DNA from: Fimenecus sp045633505
GTDB lineage: Bacteria > Bacillota > Clostridia > Oscillospirales > Acutalibacteraceae
Assembly (NCBI GenBank): GCA_045633505.1
Contig: JAZQYK010000061.1
Coordinates: forward strand, 1-64,000
Length of the DNA stretch: 64,000 bases
Direction of reading: 5' to 3'
Shown: positions 40,577 to 49,637 of the stretch, in pieces
How positions within the stretch are numbered: position 1 is the stretch's first letter
Layout of the letters: each line of letters opens with the position of its first letter
Notes under the pieces: model-generated
Database searches by the model: none
Told to the model about the DNA's origin: nothing
What the model saw: the letters and a program-made list of their open reading frames with translations, nothing else
Position numbers and translations under genes: made by a program

Positions 40577-42313
40577 ATGAAAAAAGGATTGGCTGTTTTA
40601 TCGGGAATTGCTGCCGCAGGTACTGCCGTTGGCAGCGGTTTGTTATACTTGAAGAAAAAGAAAATTTGTCCTGTTTGTGAAGTTAAAAAGGCAATGGCAA
40701 AAACTAAAATTCATTATACGAAGGATGAAATGTACAATAACGGCGCAGGACTTACTCCGCCAATGGGGTGGTCAAGCTGGAATCTTTTCAGACACAGAAT
40801 TGACGAAAACGTTTTCGTTTCTATTGCAAAGGCAATGAAAGAAAGCGGACTTCGTGACGCAGGATACGTTTACGTTAATATTGATGACTGTTGGCAATCC
40901 TCAATGCGTGATGATAAAGGACGAATGCAGGGCGACTTGACCACGTTTCCGCACGGAATAAAATGGCTTGTCGATGAGGTCAATAAACTTGGATTAAAAC
41001 TCGGCATTTATTCTTCAAACGGTACGCTGACTTGTGAGGATTTACCGGCATCTCTCTATAACGAGAGAATTGATGCTGAAACCTTTGCTGAGTGGGGAAT
41101 TGAATATTTTAAATACGACTATTGCCACCACGTTTTAATTCCGACGGATGCCCCTTATATTGATAGCATAACAATCGGTGGAAAATCACTTGAAAAAGAG
41201 CTTGAATTTTCTGCAAAAGATGCAATTCTTTCAGGTGATGCTAAAATCGTCTATGAAAATGATGGTAAATCTTACGTTAAAGGTCTTTGCAGCGGTTTAG
41301 GTGCAATTAAATTCGACAATATTGTTGTGTCCGAAGACGGTGAGTACGTATTAACACTTGTTATGCGCAAGAATACCTGCAAGGGACAATTTTGCATAAT
41401 CACTGTAAACGACAGTGATGAATATGACTTTTTGATTTCAGAGCAGAAAGCGTTTTCACGTGAAGGCAGACGTCAGATTGTTGTTAATCTTAAAGCAGGA
41501 GTTAACGTAATCTCAATTACCAATCCAATTGGTTCTCCAATGGACAGCGCCGCAAGACAGTATGAAAAAATGGGATATGAACTTGCTCGTGCAACTAAAA
41601 AGTATGCTGAAGAAAACAATTGTGAAGAAAAGAAAATTCTTTATTCAATTTGTGAATGGGGATGGAATCAGCCTTGGAAATGGGGCGGAAAGGCTGGTAA
41701 TATTTGGAGAACCACACCTGATATTCAGCCAAATTGGGTTTCAGTCGTAGGTATTTATGAAGTGAATGTCAGACTTGATAAATATGCAAGACCGGGTGCT
41801 TTCAACGACCCTGATATGCTTGAGGTCGGCAACGGTAATCTTACGTACGATGAAAACAAATCTCATTTTACTCTTTGGTCTATGATGGCGGCTCCGCTTA
41901 TTTTAGGTAACGATGTAAGAGCCTTTATTAAAGAAGACGGAACCGTTGATAAAGATAATAAGGTTTTGCAGATTTTGACAAATAAGGATGTTATTGCAAT
42001 TGACCAGGATAAACTTGGAATTCAATGTAAAAGAATAAAAACCAATCTTTTACATGATGTTCTCGTCAAGCCCCTTGTGAATAACGAGGTTGCCGTTTGC
42101 TTCTTTAATAAAGGGAATTCTAATGCTTATATGACTTGTGATATGGCTGACGTGCACAACGTAATTGACGTTACGTTGCCTGAAGCGAATTCATACAAAT
42201 GTGTTGAACTTTGGGATAAAACAGAGGAAATTATTACCGATAAGCTCAATACAACAGTAGTGCCTCACGGTGTAAAAGTTTTCAGAATTTCTGCAATTCA
42301 GCAAGAGGACTGA
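40577..42313 (+). CDS. GH27 alpha-galactosidase with inserted domain and N-terminal membrane segment
   Basis: A 578-residue glycosidase. A short hydrophobic segment (LAVLSGIAAAGTAVGSGLLYL) followed by KKKK suggests membrane attachment. The GH27 barrel begins at LTPPMGWSSWNLF. The nucleophile Asp lies in YFKYDYC (near residue 180). The acid/base Asp is in FNDPDMLEVGN (near 412), and SICEWGWNQPWKWG and MAAPLILGNDV are further landmarks. Between the nucleophile strand and the next strand, residues about 190-322 form an extra beta-rich module resembling a carbohydrate-binding domain. The C-terminal beta domain covers about residues 470-575. It should remove terminal alpha-galactose from plant oligosaccharides. 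The 3' end overlaps the convergent next gene by 32 bases. Confidence 0.9.
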   Translation: MKKGLAVLSGIAAAGTAVGSGLLYLKKKKICPVCEVKKAMAKTKIHYTKDEMYNNGAGLTPPMGWSSWNLFRHRIDENVFVSIAKAMKESGLRDAGYVYVNIDDCWQSSMRDDKGRMQGDLTTFPHGIKWLVDEVNKLGLKLGIYSSNGTLTCEDLPASLYNERIDAETFAEWGIEYFKYDYCHHVLIPTDAPYIDSITIGGKSLEKELEFSAKDAILSGDAKIVYENDGKSYVKGLCSGLGAIKFDNIVVSEDGEYVLTLVMRKNTCKGQFCIITVNDSDEYDFLISEQKAFSREGRRQIVVNLKAGVNVISITNPIGSPMDSAARQYEKMGYELARATKKYAEENNCEEKKILYSICEWGWNQPWKWGGKAGNIWRTTPDIQPNWVSVVGIYEVNVRLDKYARPGAFNDPDMLEVGNGNLTYDENKSHFTLWSMMAAPLILGNDVRAFIKEDGTVDKDNKVLQILTNKDVIAIDQDKLGIQCKRIKTNLLHDVLVKPLVNNEVAVCFFNKGNSNAYMTCDMADVHNVIDVTLPEANSYKCVELWDKTEEIITDKLNTTVVPHGVKVFRISAIQQED

Positions 42314-42677
42314 TATTATCAAACAAATAAAATGCGATAATTGATAAAACATACCAACAAGCAGAAAACGGCAAGGAAATCTGTCCAAATAAATTGTAGG
42401 GAAGATTACTATAATCCCAAACAGCAAGAGAGAAAATTCTGTTTACGATTATTCCAACCGATAATTCCAACAGAGTTATGATAACCATTCCCAACAAGGC
42501 TTTGAGAAATATGGAAGTGTTTGGAAATGAGCTGTGGATTAAATATAGGGACAGAAAAGCCGAACCGCCTGTGAGTAACATTGACCAGTGGGTGTAACCG
42601 CGAAAGGCTACTTCAATGGCACCGTAACCGATTCCACCCACTAGAAATATAATTAAATAAACAATCGAGTTTTTCAA
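42282..42677 (-). CDS. Small integral membrane protein, CmpB-type putative permease
   Basis: A 131-residue protein with four hydrophobic segments. The GYGAIEVAFRGYTHWSMLLTGG phrase and the ELSVGIIVNRIF...WDYSNLPYNLFGQISLP region (split over residues 75-110) are typical of the family annotated as putative ABC-transporter permease (CmpB). Its actual function is unknown. The TTG at 42677 follows AGGTGA; the GTG at 42686 lies in that site. The gene is convergent with the alpha-galactosidase and the coding regions overlap by 32 bases with no terminator between. Confidence 0.75.
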   Translation of the reverse strand: MKNSIVYLIIFLVGGIGYGAIEVAFRGYTHWSMLLTGGSAFLSLYLIHSSFPNTSIFLKALLGMVIITLLELSVGIIVNRIFSLAVWDYSNLPYNLFGQISLPFSACWYVLSIIAFYLFDNISPLAELQKF

Positions 42678-42773
42678 AAAAATCACCTGGATACATTATC
42701 CCCAATTTAGTGGTAAATAATTATAAATGAGCGATTTTATGAATAGAACTTTTTGTCAGACAAGGTGAAACAA

Positions 42774-44756
42774 ATGACTGATTTTGAACAAAAAAAATTA
42801 AGAGCCGAACAGCTCCGCAAAGAGCTTAATCATCATATCTACCGTTATTACGTGGAAAACGAAAACGATATTGAGGACTATGAGTACGATATGCTTATGC
42901 GTGAGCTTGACTCAATTGAAAAAGAATATCCCGAACTTTTAGCACCCGACTCACCGACTCACCGAGTAGGCGGTCAGGCTGACGGACTTTTTGAAACGGT
43001 AGTTCATACCGTAAAAATGGAAAGTTTGCAGGATGCTTTTTCGCACGATGAAGTCCGTGATTTCAATAAACGCGTTAAAGACGTATTTTCAAATGCAGAA
43101 TATGTTGTTGAACCAAAAATTGATGGACTTTCTGTTTCTCTTGAATACACAAACGGCGTGTTTACACGTGGCTCAACCCGTGGTGACGGTGTTCAAGGTG
43201 AAGATATAACTGCAAATCTTCGTACGATAAAAACAATCCCGTTACGACTTAAAAAGGATATTCCTTTTATTGAGGTGCGTGGCGAAGTATATATGCCTCG
43301 TGAAGTCTTTTTGAGGATTGTTGAAAAGCAAGAACTTAACGGTGAAAAGCCATTCAAAAACCCAAGAAATGCCGCCGCAGGCAGTATAAGACAAAAAAAT
43401 CCTAAAATCACCGCTGAACGCAATCTTGATATTTACGTTTTCAATATTCAGCAGGTTCAGGGAGCAGACATTTCAGGACATTATGAGTCACTTGAATTTT
43501 TAAAGGAATTAGGATTTAAAACAATTCCTTTCTTCAATAAATTCAACAATATCGATGATACGTTAAAGGAAATTGAGCGCATTGGCGAAATTCGTTATAC
43601 CTTGCCTTTTGATATTGACGGTGCAGTTATTAAAACAGATGACTTCGGGATGAGAGAGGTCATCGGCAGTACTGCTAAATTTCCAAAATGGGCATTGGCT
43701 TATAAATATCCACCTGAAGAAAAGGAAACTAAACTTATTGATATTGAAATCAACGTTGGCAGAACGGGTGTGTTAACTCCAACCGCAGTTTTTGAACCCG
43801 TCCTCGTTGCAGGCTCAACCGTTAGCCGCGCGACACTTCATAACGAAGACTTTATCAACGAAAAGGGTATAAGAATAGGGGATACGGTAAAAATCAGAAA
43901 AGCGGGGGATATAATTCCTGAGGTCTTGTGTGTTGTTGAGCATAGTGAAAATTCAACACCGTATAAAATGCCTGATTTCTGTCCGTCTTGCAATTCTCCC
44001 GTGCATCGTGAAGCAGGTGAAGCCGCAATTCGTTGCGATAATCCTGACTGTCCTGCACAGCTTTTGCGAGTTCTTATTCATTTCTGTTCCCGTGATGCTA
44101 TGGATATTGAGGGACTTGGTGATGCAGTTCTTGAAACTCTTTTAAATAAAGGTTTAATATGTAAAATTGCAGATATTTACAGAATTGATTATGATAAAAT
44201 AGCACAGCTTGAGGGTATGGGCAAAAAGAGTGCCGACAATATGCGAAATGCAGTTGAAAAATCAAAAGCAAATGACCTTTCAAAACTTGTTTTTGCATTT
44301 GGTATCCGTCATATAGGTCAAAAGGCTTCAAAATTGCTCTCAGACCACTTTTTAACACTTGATAACATAATTTCTGCAACTAAAGAGGAAATCCTTAATA
44401 TAGAAGGCTTTGGCGAAATTATGGCTGATTCAGTAATCGATTTCTTCTCATTAGAACAGACAAAACAAATGGTTGCAGAGTTAAAGGGTTTTGGTCTTAA
44501 TACGGAAAGTCAACGAGAAATTAAGGACAATCGTTTTGAGGGTATGACCTTTGTTCTCACAGGCACACTTTCAACCTATGGCAGAAAAGAAGCACAAGAG
44601 ATTATTGAGTCCTATGGCGGAAAAGCATCCTCATCTGTTTCAAAGAAAACAACCTATGTTTTAGCGGGTGAGGCAGCAGGCTCAAAACTCCAAAAAGCAA
44701 CCGATTTAGGTATTACAATAATCAATGAGGAACAATTCGCTGAAATGATAAAATAA
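42774..44756 (+). CDS. ligA: NAD-dependent DNA ligase
   Basis: A 660-residue replicative ligase. The Ia domain leads, and the adenylation lysine is in VEPKIDGLSVSLEY (near residue 113). The OB fold includes KFPKWALAYKYPPEE and EINVGRTGVLTPTAVFEPV. The four-Cys zinc finger is CPSC...CDNPDCPAQ (near 405-430). Helix-hairpin-helix repeats (MDIEGLGDAVLETLLNKGLI, LEGMGKKSADNM) and a C-terminal BRCT domain (FEGMTFVLTGTLSTYGRKEA) complete it. The ATG at 42774 follows AAGGTGA. The order matches the family. It is transcribed alone and ends with a palindromic terminator. Confidence 0.97.
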   Translation: MTDFEQKKLRAEQLRKELNHHIYRYYVENENDIEDYEYDMLMRELDSIEKEYPELLAPDSPTHRVGGQADGLFETVVHTVKMESLQDAFSHDEVRDFNKRVKDVFSNAEYVVEPKIDGLSVSLEYTNGVFTRGSTRGDGVQGEDITANLRTIKTIPLRLKKDIPFIEVRGEVYMPREVFLRIVEKQELNGEKPFKNPRNAAAGSIRQKNPKITAERNLDIYVFNIQQVQGADISGHYESLEFLKELGFKTIPFFNKFNNIDDTLKEIERIGEIRYTLPFDIDGAVIKTDDFGMREVIGSTAKFPKWALAYKYPPEEKETKLIDIEINVGRTGVLTPTAVFEPVLVAGSTVSRATLHNEDFINEKGIRIGDTVKIRKAGDIIPEVLCVVEHSENSTPYKMPDFCPSCNSPVHREAGEAAIRCDNPDCPAQLLRVLIHFCSRDAMDIEGLGDAVLETLLNKGLICKIADIYRIDYDKIAQLEGMGKKSADNMRNAVEKSKANDLSKLVFAFGIRHIGQKASKLLSDHFLTLDNIISATKEEILNIEGFGEIMADSVIDFFSLEQTKQMVAELKGFGLNTESQREIKDNRFEGMTFVLTGTLSTYGRKEAQEIIESYGGKASSSVSKKTTYVLAGEAAGSKLQKATDLGITIINEEQFAEMIK

Positions 44757-44799
44757 CTTTACGGAACGATATTTCTTGTCGTTTCATAAATTATATAGA

Positions 44800-44823
44800 A
44801 AAAGGACGGTTAACCGTCCTTTT
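44800..44823. terminator. Bidirectional terminator between ligA and the pseudouridine synthase gene
   Basis: AAAAGGACGG-ttaa-CCGTCCTTTT, a fully palindromic stem between convergent genes. Confidence 0.88.
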
Positions 44824-44826
44824 CTT

Positions 44827-45789
44827 TTACAATCCTTTATTATAAAACTCATTCTTAAACCACACGTCATCAACTGTAAATTCTTTATGATTTAAGTATT
44901 CAAGTATTCCTGCATCTGTTGTGAAATCAAACACTAACTTATATGAATATAAGAATTGCTTTTTATAGCCATATTTTTTGTTCTGTGCATTTGTGCCGTA
45001 TTTTCCGTCACCTAATAGCGGATGTCCGATTGATGCGAAATGTGCTCTTATCTGATGTGTTCGACCTGTTAAAAGTTCAACTTCAACAAGACTTAATTCA
45101 CCATCAGTATCAATCACATTATACTTTGTACGGATTTCTTTAGAGTCTTCCATTTTCTTTTTAGAAACGGTAACCTTGTTTTTGTTTTCATCCTTTACAA
45201 GATAACCTTCAAGTAATCCGCTCTTTTTCTTAATTTCACCGTGAACAATGCAAAGATAAAATTTGTGTAGTTCACGGTCTTTCATTTTTTGGTTAAGAAT
45301 ACGGAGTGTTTCTGCATTCTTAGCAGCAATTACAATACCGCCTGTGTTACGGTCAATTCTGTTTACCAAAGAGGGTACAAAGGAATTTTCGTCATCAGGC
45401 TTATATTCATCCTTTTCATATAAATATCGTTTGATTCTGCCAATCAAGGTGTCAATATATTCATTATCGTCAGGGTGGGAGAGTACACCAACTTTTTTAT
45501 CACAAAGAATAATATTTTCATCTTCATAAATAATGTTGAGCTTTTTTGATGCTTTAATAAAATCATATTTTTCAGGTGCTTTCTCGAAAAATTCATCATT
45601 GATATACATATCAACAACGTCACCAACATTAAGACGAGTTGATATCTCTGCTCGTTTGCCGTTTACCTTAATTCTTTTTATACGGATATATTTATATAAA
45701 AGTGTTTTAGGGAGTAAAGGCACACTTTTAGTTATGAATTTGTCAAGACGCTGGTCAGCATCGTTTTTATTGATTGTAAAACTTTTCAT
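44827..45789 (-). CDS. RluA/RluC-family pseudouridine synthase
   Basis: A 320-residue RNA-modifying enzyme. An N-terminal S4 RNA-binding domain (DQRLDKFITKSVPLLPKTLLYK) is followed by the catalytic domain. The active Asp is in LVNRIDRNTGG (near residue 145), and TGRTHQIRAHFASIGHPLLGD is the RluA-family C-motif. The family modifies 23S rRNA or tRNA uridines; the exact site cannot be told. GAGGTGCAAAA precedes the ATG at 45789. Confidence 0.92.
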   Translation of the reverse strand: MKSFTINKNDADQRLDKFITKSVPLLPKTLLYKYIRIKRIKVNGKRAEISTRLNVGDVVDMYINDEFFEKAPEKYDFIKASKKLNIIYEDENIILCDKKVGVLSHPDDNEYIDTLIGRIKRYLYEKDEYKPDDENSFVPSLVNRIDRNTGGIVIAAKNAETLRILNQKMKDRELHKFYLCIVHGEIKKKSGLLEGYLVKDENKNKVTVSKKKMEDSKEIRTKYNVIDTDGELSLVEVELLTGRTHQIRAHFASIGHPLLGDGKYGTNAQNKKYGYKKQFLYSYKLVFDFTTDAGILEYLNHKEFTVDDVWFKNEFYNKGL

Positions 45790-45893
45790 TTTTGCACCTC
45801 AAAATATTATCAATTTAATATACCACAACTTAAATCGCATTTCAACTTGAAACTTTCAATATTTTGGTATAGAATTATAAACGGTGATGATTT

Positions 45894-46424
45894 ATGGAAA
45901 TTAACAAAATTCATTATAAACAGTTGACTGACACCCAAAAGATATATCTTGATGCGCCAACGGTTAAAATTCGAGAAAAACTGAATGCGGCATTTAAAAA
46001 TCCAACCGCAGAAGATGACTTGACGGGTATATTCGGTAAATTCGATAAAATCGATAAAATGTATAAGGTGAAATATATCTACACCCGAAACAAACAACTC
46101 CAACCGATGACCTTTGAACGATATCATTATTTATTGGATGTAGGTGAGGATGCAAACGGCTCATATATTGAGTATGCAATGGTTTATGACAAACTTTATG
46201 ACCCACTGATAAGACTCGTATATCTTTTGGCTGTTTGTGCGGTTTTAGCATATTTGTATTACGTTACAATTAAAGGCACAATGTCGTCTTTTTCTGCAAT
46301 CACGTTAGGAATAATTGTTTTAGCTTCACTTGCACTTGTGTTTAAAAAGTCAAAAGAATCTAAAGAAGAATGTGCAAAAGGCGAAGTTTTGATTAAAAAT
46401 ATTATTTCAGAATTGATTTTTTAG
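45894..46424 (+). CDS. Hypothetical protein with two C-terminal membrane segments
   Basis: A 176-residue protein I do not recognise. The first 100 residues are soluble, charged and lysine-rich. Two hydrophobic helices follow (LVYLLAVCAVLAYLYYV and SAITLGIIVLASLALVF) with a short loop, and then a cytoplasmic lysine/glutamate tail with a single Cys. GGTGATTT precedes the ATG. The stop codon abuts the -35 of the following transporter promoter. No operon partner points to a role. Confidence 0.65.
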   Translation: MEINKIHYKQLTDTQKIYLDAPTVKIREKLNAAFKNPTAEDDLTGIFGKFDKIDKMYKVKYIYTRNKQLQPMTFERYHYLLDVGEDANGSYIEYAMVYDKLYDPLIRLVYLLAVCAVLAYLYYVTIKGTMSSFSAITLGIIVLASLALVFKKSKESKEECAKGEVLIKNIISELIF

Positions 46425-46456
46425 TTGACAAATTAAGTTTAATATTGTATTATACT
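46425..46456 (+). promoter_or_regulatory. Promoter of the amino acid ABC transporter
   Basis: Consensus TTGACA (46425-46430), a 17-base spacer, and TATTAT (46448-46453) overlapping TATACT. It lies about 45 bases before the binding-protein gene. Confidence 0.75.
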
Positions 46457-46497
46457 AACGTATTAACACTTTAACACACTAAAAGGAGTACAAAATT

Positions 46498-47286
46498 ATG
46501 AAAATGAAAAAATTCCTCGCTGTCCTTATGGCAGTACTTATGATGGCACTTTGCTTCGCTGGTTGCGGTGAAGACAAAGAAATGACTGATATGGAATACG
46601 TTAAGGAAAAAGGCAAGCTCGTTGTTGGTATTACTGACTTCGCACCAATGGATTATCAGGACGAAAACGGCAACTGGATTGGCTTTGATGCTGATATGGC
46701 AAAGGCTTTTGCGGCATATCTTGGCGTTGAGGTTGAATTTGTTGAAATCAACTGGGATAACAAGATTATGGAACTTGACGGCAAAAACATTGACTGCGTT
46801 TGGAACGGTATGACACTTACTGACGAAGTTAAAGCTGCAATGGATTGTTCAACACCGTATTGCAACAATGCTCAGGTAATCGTTGTTCCTGCTGATAAGG
46901 CTGAACAGTATGCAACTGCTGAGGCTTGTAAAGAACTCAAGTTCGCTGTTGAAGCAGGTTCAGCAGGTAAAGAACAGGCTGATGCTAACGGCTTTACTTA
47001 TACAGAAGTTCTTGACCAGGCAACTGCTCTCTCAGAGGTTGCAGCAGGTACTTGTGATGCTGCTATTATCGACTCACTTATGGCTGGCGCTATGATTGGC
47101 GAGGGTACAGGCTATGCAAACCTTACATATACAGCTGGTCTTAACAGTGAAGAATATGGCGTAGGTTTCCGTAAAGGTTCAGACCTCGTTGCACAGTTCA
47201 ATGCGTTCTATGCTGCTGAAGTAGCAAACGGAAATGCACAGAAGGTTGCTGAAACTTACGGTGTTCAGGAAGCTCTTATTAAATAA
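46498..47286 (+). CDS. Polar amino acid ABC transporter substrate-binding lipoprotein
   Basis: A 262-residue family 3 solute-binding protein with a lipoprotein signal (MKMKKFLAVLMAVLMMALCFAGC; lipobox Cys near residue 23). The motif GKLVVGITDFAPMDYQDENG and GFDADMAKAFAAYLGV match the glutamine/histidine-type binding proteins, as does DCVWNGMTLT. It should sit on the outer membrane face and deliver a polar amino acid or cystine-like ligand to the permease encoded next. The ligand cannot be read. AAAGGAG precedes the ATG. A hairpin terminator after it may keep its expression above that of the permease genes. Confidence 0.93.
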   Translation: MKMKKFLAVLMAVLMMALCFAGCGEDKEMTDMEYVKEKGKLVVGITDFAPMDYQDENGNWIGFDADMAKAFAAYLGVEVEFVEINWDNKIMELDGKNIDCVWNGMTLTDEVKAAMDCSTPYCNNAQVIVVPADKAEQYATAEACKELKFAVEAGSAGKEQADANGFTYTEVLDQATALSEVAAGTCDAAIIDSLMAGAMIGEGTGYANLTYTAGLNSEEYGVGFRKGSDLVAQFNAFYAAEVANGNAQKVAETYGVQEALIK

Positions 47287-47305
47287 TTTTGATTAGCTTT
47301 TAATC

Positions 47306-47339
47306 AAAGAAGAGAGTGTTTTCGGCACTCTCTTCTTTT
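47306..47339 (+). terminator. Attenuating terminator between binding protein and permease genes
   Basis: AAAGAAGAGAGTG / CACTCTCTTCTTT stem with a TTTTCGG loop and T-rich end. It lies within the transporter operon, so partial read-through is likely. Confidence 0.75.
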
Positions 47340-47368
47340 GGTGTAATAAATTAGATAGGGTGTTATAA

Positions 47369-48055
47369 TTGTCATTTATCGAACAGTTTCCAATAGTATT
47401 TGATGCGTTGAACGTTGGATTTATTCAAACCTTAAAACTGTTTATAATAACTTTGGTTGGAGCATTACCGCTCGGTCTTGTTGTTGCATTTGGCTCAATG
47501 TCAAAATTTAAGCCGTTGAGTGCAGTTGTAAAAACAATTGTGTGGGTAATCAGAGGTACTCCTTTGATGCTTCAACTTTTGGTTATTTATTATTTACCGG
47601 GCCTCGTATTTCATAATAACATCTGGGGTAGCGGTGAAGATGGCCGTTTTATTGCGTCAATTACTGCATTTATTATTAACTATGCCTGCTATTTCTCTGA
47701 AATATACCGAGGCGGTATTCAGGCCGTGCCTTACGGTCAACAAGAGGCAGGTCAGGTTTTGGGTCTTACAAAATCACAGATTTTCTTCAAAATTACACTT
47801 TTGCAGATGGTGAAAAACGTATTGCCGCCGTTGTCAAACGAAATTATCACTCTCGTTAAGGATACTTCTCTTGCGAGAATAATTGCTTTGCAGGAGATTA
47901 TCTGGGCAGGTCAGGCGTTTATGAAAGGCTCACAAGGTATTGCGGGTGAAATCTGGCCGTTGTTCTTTACGGGCTTGTATTACCTGATTTTTAGTGGTAT
48001 TCTGACTGTTGCTTTAGGCAAAATTGAGAAAAAACTCAGTTATTTCAGAACTTAA
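47369..48055 (+). CDS. Polar amino acid ABC transporter permease
   Basis: A 228-residue HisM/GlnP-type permease with about five transmembrane segments. An EAA-type loop, YGQQEAGQVLGLTKSQIFFKITLLQMVKNVLPP split over residues 125-160, contacts the ATPase. IRGTPLMLQLLVIYY is the conserved N-terminal family motif. The start is a TTG with GGGTG upstream. It likely works as a homodimer because only one permease gene is present. The ATPase gene follows after 11 bases. Confidence 0.93.
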   Translation: MSFIEQFPIVFDALNVGFIQTLKLFIITLVGALPLGLVVAFGSMSKFKPLSAVVKTIVWVIRGTPLMLQLLVIYYLPGLVFHNNIWGSGEDGRFIASITAFIINYACYFSEIYRGGIQAVPYGQQEAGQVLGLTKSQIFFKITLLQMVKNVLPPLSNEIITLVKDTSLARIIALQEIIWAGQAFMKGSQGIAGEIWPLFFTGLYYLIFSGILTVALGKIEKKLSYFRT

Positions 48056-48066
48056 GGAGGAGTTAT

Positions 48067-48822
48067 ATGTCTTGGCTTGAAGTTAAAAATATTTATAAAA
48101 GCTTTGGAAAAACAGAAGTCCTTAAGGGTATTGATTTTTCTCTTGAAAAAGGTGAGGTTTTAGCACTTATCGGCTCATCAGGAAGCGGTAAAACAACCTT
48201 GCTTCGATGCTTGAATTTCCTTGAAACTCCTGATGGCGGTACAATCAGCGTTAAAGACGAGGTTTTGTTTGGCGGTGGTGTAAAAACCAAGTTCAATGAT
48301 GAAGAAATCCGTCAGAACAGACTCCATTTTGGACTTGTTTTCCAGAATTTCAATTTGTTTCCTCAATATACCGTGCTTAAAAACGTAACGTTGGCACCTT
48401 CATTGTTGAAAAAAGGTACTGATGAAGAAATTAATAAAAAAGCACTTGACCTTATTAAGAGTGTAGGACTTGCTGAAAAAGCAGATTCTTATCCTTGCGA
48501 ACTTTCGGGCGGTCAGCAACAACGTGTTGCAATTGCACGTGCGTTGGCACTTTCACCCGACGTTCTTTGCTTTGACGAGCCAACAAGTGCCCTTGACCCT
48601 GAACTTACGGGCGAGGTGCTTCGTGTAATTAAAGAGCTTAAAAACGGTGAGAATACAATGGTGATTGTTACTCACGAAATGAACTTTGCAAAAAACGTAT
48701 CAGATAAAGTAATCTTTATGGCTGATGGTGTCATTGAAGAAATGGGTACACCAACCGATGTGTTTGAAAATCCAAAGAGTCCAAGATTAAAAGAATTTTT
48801 AAGCTCATCATTAAAAGACTGA
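48067..48822 (+). CDS. Polar amino acid ABC transporter ATP-binding protein
   Basis: A 251-residue ATPase of the GlnQ/HisP type. It has Walker A GSSGSGKTTLL, a Q-loop in GLVFQNFNLFPQYT, the ABC signature LSGGQQQRVAIARAL, Walker B VLCFDEPTSALDPE and the H-loop VTHEM. It energises uptake by the permease encoded immediately upstream. GGAGG precedes the ATG by about seven bases. The operon closes with a terminator. Confidence 0.96.
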   Translation: MSWLEVKNIYKSFGKTEVLKGIDFSLEKGEVLALIGSSGSGKTTLLRCLNFLETPDGGTISVKDEVLFGGGVKTKFNDEEIRQNRLHFGLVFQNFNLFPQYTVLKNVTLAPSLLKKGTDEEINKKALDLIKSVGLAEKADSYPCELSGGQQQRVAIARALALSPDVLCFDEPTSALDPELTGEVLRVIKELKNGENTMVIVTHEMNFAKNVSDKVIFMADGVIEEMGTPTDVFENPKSPRLKEFLSSSLKD

Positions 48823-48828
48823 TTTTAA

Positions 48829-48856
48829 ATCCTCTGAAGCTATCAGAGGATTTTTT
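48829..48856 (+). terminator. Terminator of the amino acid transporter operon
   Basis: ATCCTCTGA / TCAGAGGAT stem with a five-base loop and T-run. Confidence 0.88.
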
Positions 48857-48902
48857 CTTGTATTATATTTCTTTTTATGTTAAAATAAGTACGGTGATTA
48901 AA

Positions 48903-49637
48903 ATGAAAAGATTTTTATCAATATTCTTGTCAGTTTTAGTTGCTTTTTCTGTATTATCAATTACAGCAGGAGCAATAAATTCCGTGAAACTAAAACTTGT
49001 CAGCGAAACCGATTCTGTTTATGCAGGAGACGAGTTTGTGGTTAAACTCAATATTAGTGACAACTCAAAAATGAGCGGTGCGGCAATTGACGTAAACTTT
49101 GACAAGTCAAAACTTCAATATGTAAGCGGTGCTTACGGGGGAATTCTCGATTCCTCTGCAATAATGAGTATTAAAGACGTTTCAGGTGAAAGGGGGAAGG
49201 TGAGATTTACTTATCTTTCACAGTCCTCTGAGGTTACCTCTGCAGGTGTTCTCGTTACGCTGAAATTCAAGGCGCTTGAAAATGCTTCGGGTGATACTGA
49301 ACTTTCAGTTTCCGTTGAAAATCCGGGTGATTTTATTTCTCTTGATTTAACGAGACTTTCATATACCGTTGAAAATGCAAACGTTAAAATCGTGAATACA
49401 AATCCTGTGATAGAAGAAAGTACCGATGAAGCCGAAAGCGAAAGTCAATCTGAAATTTGGATTGATGCTACGGAAAGCGATACTGATGAAAGCCTTGAAA
49501 ACAGTAATGAAAAATCTGATGACGAGGATAACACTAAGTGGGTGTTCGTGGCGATGATTGTTGCAGGGGTGGTAATTCTAGTATCAGTCGTTTCCATCGG
49601 CAAATCATCAAAACCAAAGAAAAAGAGGAAAAAATAA
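48903..49637 (+). CDS. Membrane-anchored cohesin-domain protein
   Basis: A 244-residue protein with a signal peptide (residues 1-23, ending TAGA) and a single cohesin-like beta-sandwich (about 25-165). That domain carries VYAGDEFVVKLNISDNSKMSGAAIDVNFD, a typical cohesin/GH-associated strand pattern (split over residues 40-68), and GVLVTLKFKAL. An acidic Glu/Ser/Asp linker follows, then a transmembrane helix (WVFVAMIVAGVVILVSVVSI) and a basic tail. Cohesins bind dockerins, so it may display a dockerin-bearing enzyme on the cell. No dockerin is seen in the window. The ATG at 48903 follows CGGTGA. Confidence 0.8.
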   Translation: MKRFLSIFLSVLVAFSVLSITAGAINSVKLKLVSETDSVYAGDEFVVKLNISDNSKMSGAAIDVNFDKSKLQYVSGAYGGILDSSAIMSIKDVSGERGKVRFTYLSQSSEVTSAGVLVTLKFKALENASGDTELSVSVENPGDFISLDLTRLSYTVENANVKIVNTNPVIEESTDEAESESQSEIWIDATESDTDESLENSNEKSDDEDNTKWVFVAMIVAGVVILVSVVSIGKSSKPKKKRKK

